In this document: piece after piece, positions 34,886-47,700 of the stretch
How positions within the stretch are numbered: the stretch's first letter is position 1
Layout: each line of letters begins with the position of its first letter
NCBI GenBank assembly: GCA_031772115.1
Contig: JAPDPK010000111.1
Coordinates: forward strand, 1,364,001 to 1,428,000
Reading direction: 5' to 3'
Length of the DNA stretch: 64,000 nucleotides
From: Heritiera littoralis
Lineage: Eukaryota; Streptophyta; Magnoliopsida; Malvales; Malvaceae
Translations under genes and position numbers: made by a program
The notes under the pieces: model-generated
Databases searched by the model: none
Seen by the model: the letters and a program-made list of their open reading frames with translations, nothing else
What the model was told of the DNA's origin: nothing

Positions 34886-35459
34886 TGACAAGGCAGTTCA
34901 ATATCTCCATTGTTGTTTAACTTGGTGGCTGAAGCTTGAGTGTGGTCATTAGCAAATATCCTTGGGATTGTTCAAAGTTTTCTCTTTTGAGGTCAACAAT
35001 TCGAATATCTCCTACCTTTAATATGCTAATTACACAATAATATTTTGTGAGCTTGATTTGGAGGAAATTTTGAATGTCAAGAGTATGTTAAGTTGCCTTC
35101 AAGTGATTCCGGGTCTAAAAATAAATTCTAGAAGATTAGTTTATATGGTATTGGTATTGACTGTCAATCCTTCGAACACTGGGCAGATGTAATAAGTTGT
35201 AAGGTTGATAACTTTGTTACCAAATACTTGGGACTTCCGTCGGGAGCTAGATTTAATTCACTTGAAATGTGGAAACTTGAGATTGAGAAGTTTGAAAAGA
35301 GATTAGTGAGCTCGAAATCTTGATGCTTATCTATGAGAGGTAGAGTTGCACTAATTAAATTTGTCCTAACTAGTCTTTCTATTTATTTTAAGTCTTTGTT
35401 TCAAATTCCCAGTGCGATCAAAGGCTATCTGGATAAATTATAGAGACGATTCCTACAGG
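34886..35459 (+). pseudogene. L1-type LINE ORF2 relic, part 2
   Basis: Continues the L1 interrupted at 22391. SISPLLFNLVAEA-like codons come first, then ELDLEEILNVKSMLSCLQVIPGLKIN (35050-35125), a YLGLPSGAR-type stretch (35225) and a RVALIKFVLTSLSIYF-like block (35340). These are standard landmarks of the plant L1 RT thumb. Many stops. It is cut at 35459 by a hAT-like MITE. Confidence 0.8.
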
Positions 35460-35941
35460 CAGGGGCAGAGCTAGAAAATTTGTTCAGTGGGGGCTTGGTT
35501 TAATGTATTTAATCATAATTGTTAAAAAAATTTCAATTGTATTTGACATAATTTTATATTTTAAAAACAATACACAATAGTTTCGTTATTAATATTTTGA
35601 AACACATATTTTTCAAGGTATACAATTAATCTATTATTCAATCATTAATCAATCATTCAATTACACAAATGAGTGTTCAATGTATTCATTATGAAAAACT
35701 CATTATTTACTATGATAATGATAAATCGATAAAAACAATGCTAATGTCAATAACAAATAAATTAATGAATAAATTTTTTTTCTCAAATTCAAACATTTTT
35801 ATAATAAAATCGATTCATCAAACAAATTTTTTTTATAAAATATAAAATATTACTTATATAAATTTATATTTAAATTATTATTTTTTATTTGGACAAGTGG
35901 GGGCTTGAGCCCCTGATGGACCCCAAGGGGCTCCGCCCCTG
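35460..35941 (+). mobile_element. hAT-like MITE, 482 bp
   Basis: Flanked by an exact 8-bp duplication cctacagg (35452-35459 and 35942-35949), the hAT signature length. Ends are inverted: CAGGGGCAGAGC at 35460 and the complement of CAGGGGCGGAGC at 35941. The right end adds GGGGCTTGAGCCCC and CCCAAGGGGCTCCGCCCC, GC-rich in contrast to the AT-rich interior. No coding capacity. Related copies are at 59649-60147 and 20340-20535. Confidence 0.9.
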
Positions 35942-36625
35942 CCTACAGGAAGGCTCATCATGTCCTAAGAAGGTGCATATGGTGGATTGGAATCTAGGAT
36001 GCACCTTAAAGGATTTTGGTGGTATTGGTTTAGTTGACTTGAAGTTGAAAAACAGAGCGTTAACAAATAAATGGATCTGCAGGTTTGGAAATGAGCAAAA
36101 GTCTTTATAAAATTTAGTTATTTAAAGGAATTATAGGAGGAATCCTAACTTCCTTATGCCTTCATATGGAGAAAGTAGGAGTTTCTCCGTATGTGGAGGA
36201 ACATTACTCGACCCCTTTTATCTGATGATAGTCACTTTTCTTTTTTGTCCACAGGAGTTGGCTTCTCTCTTGGCAATGGACAAAATGCAAAGTTCTAGTT
36301 TGATGAATGGATTGAAGGTATAATTTTAAGGTTAAAGTTCGCTCGTATTTTTTCTCATGTAGTGAATGAAAATGGAATAGTGAAGGAGTCTGGAAGTTAG
36401 AATAATCATGTATGGTCATGGAAAATCATATTTAGAAGGAAGTTGTCGGTTATGGATGGCTGGGTATAATGGTGGTGGATGCTACCAAGTGATGATGAAT
36501 CCTCCTAATGTGAGATTGTTACTATGTTTATTAAGATGGGTTTTTTTTTTTTCGTTTGGAAGTGAATGGTGTCACTCACTCATTTTCGGTGAAAGGAGGT
36601 TTCAATCTAAGTGAATCTGGAAAGT
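35942..36625 (+). pseudogene. L1-type LINE ORF2 relic, part 3 (C-terminal region)
   Basis: Resumes with CPKKVHMVDWNLGCTLKDFGGIGLVDLKLKNRALTNKWICRF (35960-36090), the post-RT region of plant L1. A frame slip follows. Then come FSLGNGQNAKF (about 36265), FDEWIEG, a NNHVWSWKIIFRRKL stretch (about 36400) and THSFSVKGGF (about 36570-36600), the usual C-terminal blocks. No 3' poly(A) end is clear. Confidence 0.8.
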
Positions 36626-37638
36626 GTTGTATAGCACTAAATGAGTTTGATGTGATGCTTAAACCATTAGCATTTTATGCTCAATTATGCTTTTGTTGTT
36701 TTCTGTCATTTTGTTTACTTTATTGAAATCTTCACTATAAGATTAAGAGAGAAGAGACAAAAAACTAAATAGAGTGTTAAAGAACATAGAATGGGCCCTC
36801 TGTCTTTTTTTTTTTATTAACAAGCATTTTAAATAAGAACTTTATTTCTCTGATCTCTGAAAGCCCCCAATTACTATCAAGAAATCAAAACAGCAGTGCA
36901 AAAAGTGATTTTAACATTAGCTAAAACCCCATTACATTGTTCATACGGATGCAGAAGGCCGCCCCGCGCCGCCACAACCGCCCCCCCCCCCCATTACAAA
37001 GATAAAGATTGAAGCCATACCAAATCCCGTAAACTTGGCATCATGTCCACTTCTGTAGAGGCACAAATAGCTAACTTGGCATGTGCAAGGCCCTTTTATT
37101 CGAAATGTATCAGTAGAACACCTCTCAAATGTCCTTGAGTATGGAACATCCAGCCTTAGTGCATAAACCTAATCATTCAGACAACACTCATTTAACTAAA
37201 TGCCCTTCACCAATTTCGTGATTCCACAAAAGGGTTTAAGTGAAAACATTTGAGCAAGTGAACAACTAATGGGAGGCTAAGATTCAGAAAGATGTTGGCC
37301 AAAAAAAAAAGATTCAGAAAGATAGTTAACTGCCTTATTTTCCTAAATTTCATTTTGAATCATTAAAGGGCGATTAATGTATACCTAATTTCTATAAGCA
37401 TCGCCAAATGCAAGACTAATTTGATCTCGTGTATAGGAAGTTGAAGAACAGCTTGTCCTTATTGACACTGCGTAAGAATAGCTAGCAACATTCTACGAAT
37501 AAAGCAATGTTAATAAAAGTAAAAGAACCATACAACATGAAAAACTGACAGTTTATTATTATTGCTAAGTTTAATGAAGTTGTTCTAAGATAGTTTTGAC
37601 TCAATTAATGGAGCTTACACGGTTTTGGAAATAAATCT
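36626..37638. other. Unassigned spacer
   Basis: AT-rich. Includes a T-run near 36807-36817 and a C-run of about 14 near 36979-36992 that may be unstable or error-prone. The stretch 37545-37625 resembles 19540-19590. No gene seen. Confidence 0.5.
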
Positions 37639-38251
37639 GAGGCTAAAGTATTAAAAACGCCTTTAAATTTTATCATTTTATTTAAATAAACCCTTATATT
37701 TTTATTACATTCAGATAAGCTCCTAAGCTTTAATTTGTATTCAAATAAACCCTTATTTCAAATAAAATATTATATGTGAGTAAAAATCGATTTAAATCAA
37801 TTTAACCGATTAAAATTCGATGAATTCGGTTCAGTTTAGTCAATTTCGAGTTGTTTTTTACGTTAGCTTATTCGATTAAGTGGATGTCTAAACTTACGAA
37901 TCAAACTAAATAAATTAATTGATATTTTTTAAATATATCATATATAATATTAATAATTAAATATTACATAATATATTATATATAATCGATTTTTTTATGC
38001 AAGAAGTTGGTTTTTAAAAACTCATTCAAAAAAATCAATTGATTGCTTACCTCTATAAAAAATTTAATAATGTTAAAGATTTATTTAAGTGTAAAGTAAA
38101 TGTTAATGGCTCATTGGACTACTCAAATTAAAATTTAAAGGCTTACTTAAATACAAATTAAAGTTTAGGAGCTTATCTGAATAAAAAAAAAGTATAAAAG
38201 CTTATTTAAATAATGTGATAAAGTTCAAAAGCTTTCTTAATATTTAAGCCT
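37639..38251. mobile_element. Long-TIR non-coding element, about 613 bp
   Basis: The first ~110 bases (aggctaaag..., gataagctcctaagctttaatttgtatt at 37715-37742) reappear inverted at the right end (38115-38251). The ends are flanked by aaatct at 37633-37638 and 38252-38257. The interior is AT-rich without frames. Superfamily not certain; long TIRs would suit a Mutator-like MITE, although a full 9-bp duplication is not visible. Confidence 0.65.
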
Positions 38252-39170
38252 AAATCTAATCAATTACCACTGATTTTTTTTTTTATGTTTTAACATTAAC
38301 GTTAATTTGATTTAATATGAATTATTGTTTATACAACATGAATTCGCATATAATGTCCAAATATTTTAATGTATACAAATCGATCATGAACATAACAATA
38401 ATTCATAAAAAGAAAAAGTGAAACTCGTTCGATATATCCATTCGTTTACAGCCGGATCTTAGTTCAATTGTCAAAGTTATGATTATGTAATAACCTAGAC
38501 ATATGATTATGCATTAATTGCTCGGGCTTGCAAAAATGGCCCAATGTGGCAAAGCTTGGGCAAAAGATTTAGGTCCAAATAGTAGTTTTGGACATGACCA
38601 TATGATTAAATTTCACATATGATTAAAGACCTATGGTGTTAACAAAGATCTGATTTATAAGTTTTTATTTTTTTAATTTTAATTTTATCTTTTTTCTTTT
38701 GGTCATAAGGAGATACAAGGGAAAAAGAGAATCAAACTTTAGATTTAAGCCCTCTAAAGAGAGATAATAACCATTAGGCTAAGCCTTATTTGTTAATTTT
38801 AATTTTACCTTTGAATCCTTACCTCTATCCACCTAACTCCTATACAGAAACATTACATGCATGAGTCTTGAACCTGCAACCTTGAAACATTCAAGAAGTG
38901 TAACAATGTAATGCCATTTGAGCTGATGCATTTAAATCAGGATTACAGACAACACCAAACTTTGTAACTTAGATTGTATTTCAGCATTTGAATACAAAAG
39001 TAGATGTATTGCATATGGTTTCACTACCCTTTCGGTGTAATTACATGAGGCTATCTGTTCACCAGTGGTTGTTTTCTTTATTGCACTACTTGAAAATTGG
39101 CTTTTAGCACCATAATTTACAACGTTTGACAATGTTGTTTTAAAACTTTATTACATTTGCAATGACTTTT
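38252..39170. other. Unassigned spacer with a dispersed repeat
   Basis: About 38690-38790 (ggagatacaagggaaaaagagaatcaaactttagattt-like) resembles 59190-59265, so it is a dispersed repeat. Nothing else recognised. Confidence 0.45.
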
Positions 39171-40189
39171 GGTCAGATTATGCGAATAATCCCTATACTT
39201 TATTAAATTTTGGAATTTAATCCTTGAAGTATAATTTAAAGTAATTTAGTCCTTAAACTAATTTAAATTTTTAAATTAAGTTTAGTTATTTCTTTGGGTT
39301 GTTACCCTTCGTTTAGTGTACTGATGTGACATTTGATTTTGCACAGATGGCTTTTGACCAAGATGACATGGCTTTTAAAAATCCATGTAGCTTAATGAAG
39401 TAGCCACTTGGATTAATGTTTCATTTTTCCTAATAATGTCGTTTTTCCTTTAACCCAAAAAAAAAAGAGAAAAATTCCCAAATTTCTCTTTTCTTTCTGT
39501 AAACTCTAAATCAATAAAACCTAACCCTAAAAATCTACTAAGATTAAGAAGAAATTAAGGTAGATAAGATTGATCAGAAGTGGACTATGAATTAAGGAAA
39601 GAAACGCCTAGAAGTTGAAGATAGTCCAAAATCAGGTATGATATCTTTTTGTTGTAACTATTTTAGTTATCGGGTTTTAGGGTTTAGAATAAATTTTAGG
39701 GTTTGTGTTTATGGTTGATGAGGCTGAGCCTCTATTGGTGCGTGGTCTTAAAAAATAAAGCTTGTTGTGGTCTTAAAATGGTCTTGGTCAGTGGCCTTTT
39801 GTGTATGGCTTTTTCTAAAGTTTTTTTGACTTATTTGTTTGTTATAATTTATGTTGCTGGAATTAAATATGAAAGAGTAGGTTTTTTATGCACCATTTAG
39901 ATTATTTAATTATTTAACTATTTAATTATTTATTTCATGGCATTGTTTGTTATTAGTTTTGTTATTATGAGCTGGGAACTCTTTAAAGTAAGAAACCCCC
40001 ATGGGAGAAGTTTTAAAAAGAGTGGTACAATGTTGAGATATGTGAATGGGTTAGTAATGAGTTTGATGAATGACTTGATTTAATGTGTTATGTGATAATA
40101 CTAGGAACAATGAAGTCCTTAGTTTATGATTTATCAAATAGGTTAAAAATTTACTATATTAATTCTATAAAACATTGAGTATAGGGTTG
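39171..40189 (+). other. Probable upstream region of the MULE relic
   Basis: Contains the ccctatactttattaaattt and tttagtccttaaac type sequence often seen at plant DNA transposon ends (39190-39265), then AT-rich sequence leading to the transposase. There is no clear reading frame, and the TIR partner was not found. Confidence 0.35.
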
Positions 40190-42830
40190 AAGTTGTTAAC
40201 AAAAAGTGATCGAGCTATGATAGAATTTGCTAGTCAATTAAGAATGGATAAGGCTATAAATATTTATGTAGAACATTTTGATAAAAAAAATTGATAATGA
40301 CATTCCAAATGCACTTCCTAAACCAACTAAAGTTGGTGAAGGTGTATATTGCGTAGATGATTATGTTGTTGTGATTGAGAATTTTAATAGACCTCCAACC
40401 CCTATCTTTTGTGATTTTTATAGCAATTCAAAGGGATGAGATTTGAAAGATACAGAGAAGGATAATGTGGATTTGAATCAAAAAAATGATGTTACTATGG
40501 CTAATAGGCATGTGCATGTTGAAGGGTATGTAGATGAGTCGAATGATGAAAATGAAATCAATGTGAATAAGAGTTTTAGAGAATTTGGTAGACTTGGTAA
40601 GTATAAAAGCAAAGTGAATCAGAGTTTGGTGGATGTGAAGTTGTTGAGTAATGATAAATCGGATGGTAATGATAAATTGGAATCTGTTAAGTAGAATGTG
40701 AAGGTTTATGATGAGAAGGAAAAAATATTCATGAATTTAAGGTTGTATTACATGATGGTAATGATGATATTAATGATTATGGTCATGGTAGTGAGTATTT
40801 TGATTCACCAAACCCTGGCAGTTTTGAGGACACTAGTAATGGTTCAGATGCATACAATGCATAGAGATATCAATCTAGCATAATTAATTATGACGTAAGT
40901 ATCCCATTAATAGATTTTGTTCTTGGACTTAAATTTGCCAATCTAAAGGTGTTTAAAGATACCTTATGTGATGTTTCTACAAAGAAAAGATTTGAGTTTA
41001 AGTACATCAAGAATGATTCTAGAAGAGTTAAAGCTCCATGTATTGGCAATGATTGCAAGTGAGCCATTCTATGCTCATAGTGTGGCATTAACAAGACATA
41101 TGGTGAAAGTATTTACTTGAGCATTCATGCTTGCTCACATCAAAGAATAAAAGGGTAACAACAACTAGTTGTTAGAAAGCATGGGGAAGAATTTAACGTT
41201 ATGCCCTCATTAAGCCTAGGCATTTTAGGGCACTTAAGAAAAATGATTTAAGGATGAATGTTTCATCTACGTGTAGAATAGCTAGGACGGTTACTCGGAA
41301 AAAAATATAAGAAAAATATAAAAAGAAATTTAGTATATTGAATGACTATGTGAAGGAGCTTAGGGTAACTAATCCTTGTAGCACTATTGTTTTGAATGCT
41401 AAAAGGCCAACCGTTGATTTATTTTCTGTTTTTGAAAATATTTTTGTGTGCTTTAGAGCTTTGAAGCAAGGATTTTTGGAAGTTGCAGACATATTATTGG
41501 ACTCAATAGATGTTTTCTTAAAGGGCTAGTATAAGGACAATTGCTTGTAGTTGTAAGATGGGATGGAAGCAATCAAATGTTCCCAATTGCATGGGTAGTG
41601 GTGGAAAAGGAAAATACTACTAACTGGACATGATTTGTTTAGCAGTTGTCTAGTGCTTTGGGAATTGAAAGTGGATTGGGATGGTTAGTCATAAGTGACA
41701 TGCAAATGCTATGCGAATTAAACTTTTTTTAGTTTTGATATAATGGATTCCTTTGCTAACAATTCAGATTTTTTTTTCAAGGTTTAATAAAATCTTTTGG
41801 AATCTCTTGCCTTTGGTTGCAAAGAATATATGCCAGGCATATTAATGCTAGGTGAGGGAAGAAGCACAGGGAAAGAACTACAATTGCAGTTCTTGATATG
41901 TCTTAGGTCTCCTAACTAGCCTGAGCTACAGAAATAGTTAAGAGTTATGGAAGAGCTTGAGGGAAGGTTGAGTGCAAAAGAAGAGTTATTGAGAAATGGT
42001 CTATCTAAGATTAGTGCCAAGCTTTCTTCAATGACATCATTAAATGTGATCTCATTGATAGCAACATGTGTAAAACTTTTAATGGTGTGATTTTTTAATC
42101 TAGGTGCAAGTCAATCATTTGCATGTTATAAGATATTAGATTATATGTGATAAGGAGATTACTGCAGAAAAGGTAGTTTGTAAGCTAATGAAAGATTGAT
42201 TATGGACCAAGGATAGTAGAAAAACTTGAAAAGTTGAGAGGGTCATGTGCTAAGTGGAAGGTTGAATAGAATGGGAGTGGCAGACATGAAGTTTTTTAGG
42301 AGAATGTACTTAAACAAGAGAAACGAAGTTGCACTATTATTTTGTAACAACACTCTTGTTCATGTAGGAGGTGGAATATTAGTAGGATTCATTGTCAGCA
42401 TGCTTTGAGTGCAATATTGCATGAGGAGGCAAACCCTCTAAATTATCTAAGTTCATGGTTCAACAAGGAGACATTTTTATGTGCATGGAAGCAAATGTTA
42501 AATCAATTAAAGCAATATAGTTTTGGCTCAATAGCATTCATGGACTAATTCAGCCTCTTGTAGCAAAGAGGATGCTTGGAAAACCTGCCAAGAAAAGAAG
42601 AAGGCAAGCAAATGAAGGAAATGGTGGAATCGAAATGTCAAGGCTAGGAAGGAAGATGACATGTGATCATTGTTATAAATATGGAAACAATAAGTTAACA
42701 CATCTAAAGAGACTAGAATATGTAAGAATTTTAAAAGTAATTGTAAAATATATTATAATATGTTTTATTATTATATTTGTTATGTCTTGGTTGCTGTAGG
42801 CCACAATTGAGACTTTAAGGCCTCAAAAGA
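40190..42830 (+). pseudogene. Mutator-like (MULE) transposase relic, copy B
   Basis: An autonomous-type MULE gene now full of stops. In order: an acidic, Asn/Asp-rich amino-terminal part (40443-40694). Then a MuDR-type DNA-binding block with IPLIDFVLGLKFANLKVFKDTLCDVS and KRFEFKYIKNDSRRVKAPCIGNDC (about 40900-41060). Then a KKKFSILNDYVKELRVTNPCSTIVL stretch followed by FVCFRALKQGFLEVADILLDSIDVFLKG (41320-41530), where the first catalytic Asp of the MULE DDE domain normally sits. SCSCRRWNISRIHCQHALSAILHEEANPLNYLSSW (about 42348-42450) is a SWIM zinc finger of form C-x-C...C-x-H. The basic KPAKKRRRQANEGNG tail and a C-x2-C-x4-N...H-like knuckle end it (42570-42720). Confidence 0.85.
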
Positions 42831-44770
42831 AAATAACAAACCTCACCCCCCCTAATCTTGCTGTCACAAACCCTAAGTCTATGGTGATGATGGTTGTTAC
42901 TATAAATTAAAGCAAGGTAACTTTTAATCCTAAAAGTTATGAATTGTATTCAATTGTTATCAATTTCCTTTATTATCCTGTGTATCGGTATTCTAGTGTG
43001 ATAACCGTGATTTTCGACACCAATTAGTAAACAAATATAACTTAGACGAGTATAAGTTATATTAAGTATTCAAAAGTTATAGGAATAAATTAATTAAGTA
43101 ATGATTTAATTTTAGGAACTTAATTTAAAATAATATTTTATGACTTAAATTAGGGAAATAAATATATATATATGTATGTACATTAAATAAAATAATATAT
43201 ATGTATATTAAGGGATAAAAGGAATATATACATATATATGAAAGAGATGAAAGAAATAAAATATATAAAAAAAATAAATACATAAAATATATGTTATAAA
43301 TATAAATTTATTAATATAAATATATATATATATATATAAATATAATAGCTAGATAAGCTTCCTTTGGAAGCTTGTCTCGGTTTGGTGAGATTTACTCACC
43401 AAACACGACTGCAAACTGTAGACCTCTATAAAAAAAAAATCTATATGTAAGTAAAGAAGAACCAAACCCGATGCAAACCTCCCCTACTCTTTATATAAAA
43501 AAAAATAATAATATAACAAGGCTTCTTGAAGAAGCTTAAGGCAGCACAAAACCGCACTAGCACTTATCCCAATCGGCCACATTGTCTTCTCCATTATCAC
43601 CGTCCATCATCATCATCCTAACCTCAACCATTCCACCTCTTCTCTTTAGTTTTTCTATTGGAACCGAGAGCACCACCATCAGCCTCCTCACGATCCTGTC
43701 ACCACTTAGTCCTTCGTTGTGCTAGCTGCTAAGGCTCAAGTAAGGAGAAACCTAAGACAAGAAGAAGATTTGGGACTGGTGAAGGATCATTTTGGGAGCC
43801 AAAACAGGGGATTTTCAAGGTGCTTAAAGTGTTGATCGTGGCTGCCATTGGGGTGATGATTTGAAGCTGATTTCAAGAGTTTAAAATGAAGCATGATGAC
43901 CATTTTGTTGGCTTGAATCGTAGCTATTAGAAGGGTTGAAAAGAGATGATACGGGACTATCTTGAAGGTTGAGGGTTATCTTCGAGTTGCTATAAACCAG
44001 AACAAGGATAACGGTTAAGCATTGGGGAGAGATGAAACGAAGCTGTTGAGAAAGGGGGGAAGGGCGTGACAAGAAACAAAGACAGCAGTTGGCGTTCGGG
44101 GAGATTGGAGGCAGCGTTTACAGGGCAAAAATAAAAGGTGTACGTGGCTGCATTGACTTTGGTCTGAGATTGATTATGAGCTGAGTTTGGAAGTTTGTTT
44201 TGGGTGGCCAATACAAAGTAGCTTTGCTGCTGTGACAGGGGAGGTGTGCGTGATACTTGGTGGTTTAAACAACTGAAGTTGGCAAAATTTAGGTGGTACA
44301 CACGAGCTGAAAGGAAAGAGGAAGCTTGGAAAATTTTATTCAATTTAGAGTATAAAAAGAGGGTAAGGAAAATAATAAATTGAGTTGATAAAATTGTAAT
44401 ATATTTTAGATTACCTTCTAATTATATAAGTGTATGTGTTTGAATTGTAGAGTACAGAAAGTGATAATTTGAAGCTTGAGCAAGCTTGGGAGGCTAAGAT
44501 GCTAGCCTTGAAACACTAGGTAAGATACTTGTATAAGGTAGTTGTAGACTTATATTGTGTTAGTTGATTATTGAGAATCAAAAAGAAAAATTGAAATTGA
44601 AAAGGTGATTAAATGTGTTTATGGACTATGGATGTGATAATTTATTTGATTTAAATTTTATAGGAGGTAATGGAGTAAATTAAGTGTGATTATAATATTG
44701 GATTGTAAGAGATCATCAAAAGAGAAAAGCTTAAGATTTATATATATATATTTGGATTCAAAGGGTTAGT

Positions 44771-47700
44771 TGTAAGACCTGATTCTACGCTACTGTAGAG
44801 TCTAATTTCATAAAAATGATAATGGAAATGAAATAAATAAGGAGTATTGATTTCCACTTGAATGAAAAGCTCCTTATCATAAGATAAGAATGGAGCAATT
44901 TCGAAAATATGAAATAATAATATTTGGGCGAGAATGTTGTTCAGCTCGCCAATGGGCAAGCAGAGTTGGTTGTTCGCCAATGGGCGAGCAGTTTGCCAAT
45001 GGTGATGGCGAGTTGAATAGTAGGCAAGGGCGAATAGGTGAGTTCGCCATTTCTCTTGAGTAGATGATCGCCCGAATGGGCGAGGACATGTAATCGCCCA
45101 TATGGATGAGTGAGTTATATGATAGTAAGTGGGGCGAGCTGTGGTTTCTGGTTAACTAGACGAACTGGAACTAGAATCAGCACATGACCAATTAGCAGCC
45201 AAAATGACTTGTAAGTCATACGGTTGAAGAGAATTAACGGAGAAGAGATTGAAGTCAGTATCGAATTTACCTGATTGGTTGAGAAACAAAACAAAGTCAA
45301 CAGAAGCAGAAAAAGGTGTGTGAAAGGGAGGCTTCCACGCCACTTTGAGCTGCAGTTTTCTTCATGCCTTAAATGCATGAAAGACGCGGAAATGATAAAA
45401 GAAACAGGATAAGGGACAGGCGGAAGCTTTGGATTGGTTTAGCATGGCTATATAAGAGGAAATGCTGGAGGAAAACTCATTTTGGCAAACTTCATCTTCT
45501 TCACGAGAGCTATGCAACTGCCAGTTTATGCTCTGATTTCCTTCCACTTCTGCCATGCCCAATTTACTATATTTCATCCATCAGTTGGCTAAACATGTAA
45601 ACCACCTTGCAAACCTTTCCTCCTTAGTTGGACGAGCTAAAAGAATAAGCAAAGGAAGGCCAACATGAGATGGAAAGCAATCTGTTCTGGAAGTGCAGTT
45701 GATTGAGGTGAGTTTCATATTTCTGAGGTGTTCTTGATATTCACTGGTAGACTTATATGTTTACAACATAGAACACAACCTTGTTTTAGTTAGATCTTTA
45801 GAGAATATGGAAACAAGGAAAGTAATGGAATAAGTGACGACAATGGCGACTACAGTGATCGCCCATGTTGAAAACTAGTAATCGCCAATGAGGCGAGTAG
45901 ATAATAAGGAACTCGCCAAGGTAAAGTCTGTGTTCAAAGGGCGAGAACGCCCAATTCTAGTGAAGTGAATTAATGGGCGAGCTCAAATGCAGAGGCTTTG
46001 GGCGAATAGGATTGTGGGCGAACTCCCATAATTAAGCCAATGTAGGCCTCGTGAGTTGAATGTTGGGCGAGGTCACAAACCTACGGTGAGTAATGGCGGG
46101 CGAACTACCACGTGGAAGCCATTTGGTGAATGGCGAGCTCGTCTGGGCGAGCTAGTTGGAGCTCTATTGGGCGAGTAGTCATTTGATTTATTTCAATCTC
46201 GCCAAGTGATATGAAACGAAAATATTAATAGAATTTATAAATTATTTGCAGCCGGGAATTATGGACTCGGTGAATGCGATTTGGAAGGCGAGGAGGAAGC
46301 AAAGCTTCGTTGAACCAGGTAAGGGAGATGTATGTGAAGTGATGCATGTCCTGTGGAGTAAATTTTATGAAAACATTAAGTTAAATGTTTTGTTTTCTTA
46401 CATGCATTGTTTGAGGAAGTTATTTGATAATTATTTTTGATTCGGGCGAGCTAAAAGCCGACCCCTATGCTGTTTTCTGGATGAACTGATACAGGGCGGG
46501 CGAGCTTTTGTTTTTTTATGTTGGGCGAGCCCTTGTATTTTTATGTTGGGCGAATTTGTATTGGCGGGCGATCCAAGCCTTTTATAATTTTTATACACCC
46601 GTTTCTAGTTTTAAGGGCAGGCGAACCGTTTTTATAGGAAAGCTATGGGGCGAGCCAGTATTTTGTTCTAAATACAGAGGATGGCGGGCGAACACTTGTT
46701 CACCTCATTTTTGAGTCGACCATGGGCGAGCCAAATGGGCCAGCTGACCATGGCGAATAGATTTTTATGATGTTTTCTTGAGGAAAAATGAGCCATTTTA
46801 AATATAAGTGAAAATAGAAAAATAAAGCCTTTTGGGCGAGTTGATTACTGGGCGAGCTAGTTTTGCTTTCAGATTTTAAAAGCAAGTGGGCGGGCGAACA
46901 CAAGTTCTCCGCATTGGGCGAGCTGCCATGGGCGAGCCATATTGGGTGAGCTGACCATGAGCGAGCAGGTTTTAAAAGTTGAGATTTTAGAATGTTTTCA
47001 AGGTGTTTTGTAAACAGAAAACCTAAACCTTTTTGGAAATTGAGTCATTTTGAGAAAATGATAATATGGGTGAAATAATTCCATAAAGATTTTTCATGAG
47101 ATATGAAAGTGATTTTTGAGACTTTAGGCTTTGAGTTCATGCAGTATTATTCATGTAGTTGCGTGACCTGCCTGGGGCGGTGGCTCGGTCGATGGACCAA
47201 GGAGTGCACCTCAGGGCGTCACAGGGCTGATGGACTCGCCAAGTCATCAAGGTCTCGAGGTCACTTGGCAAGTGGACCCGAGGACCACTATAGATTATGG
47301 CCATAGATCTGAGATAGCCGTGAGGGGTGATGGCCTACGGGTGCACCCCAAAAGCGGCAGATTCCGTTCTCGCAAGGGGGAGGGGGAACGATGATAGCAT
47401 GATTTATTTGTTGCCTAGTCTCAACTTACCAATTTCTGTTTACTGTGAGGATTTGTTGAAATCCTATAAAATGTTTACTACATTTTAAAGTAAACTGTTT
47501 AGCCAGTGATTTGAATGGTGTTTTAGGAGAGTTGTTAACTATATATCCACTGTCTTTTCTACTGGGTTATTGTTAAGAAAAGAATAGATGCGTTGTGATA
47601 TATAGTTTTGCTTTATTTAAGCAGCATATGTTTCCTTTACTGAGCGTATGAATCGCTCACCCCTTTGTTTTAACTCCACAGATAAGAAGTACACGGAGCT

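Noticed and set aside
36979..36992. C-run as a biological signal
   Set aside because: Isolated homopolymer without structural context; it may be a sequencing or assembly artefact.
45373..45600. 75-codon ORF with an identical second copy at 52911-53138
   Set aside because: The two copies lie in the two LTRs of one element, so identity reflects recent retrotransposition. No domain, and the reading is not kept in the older B solo LTR.
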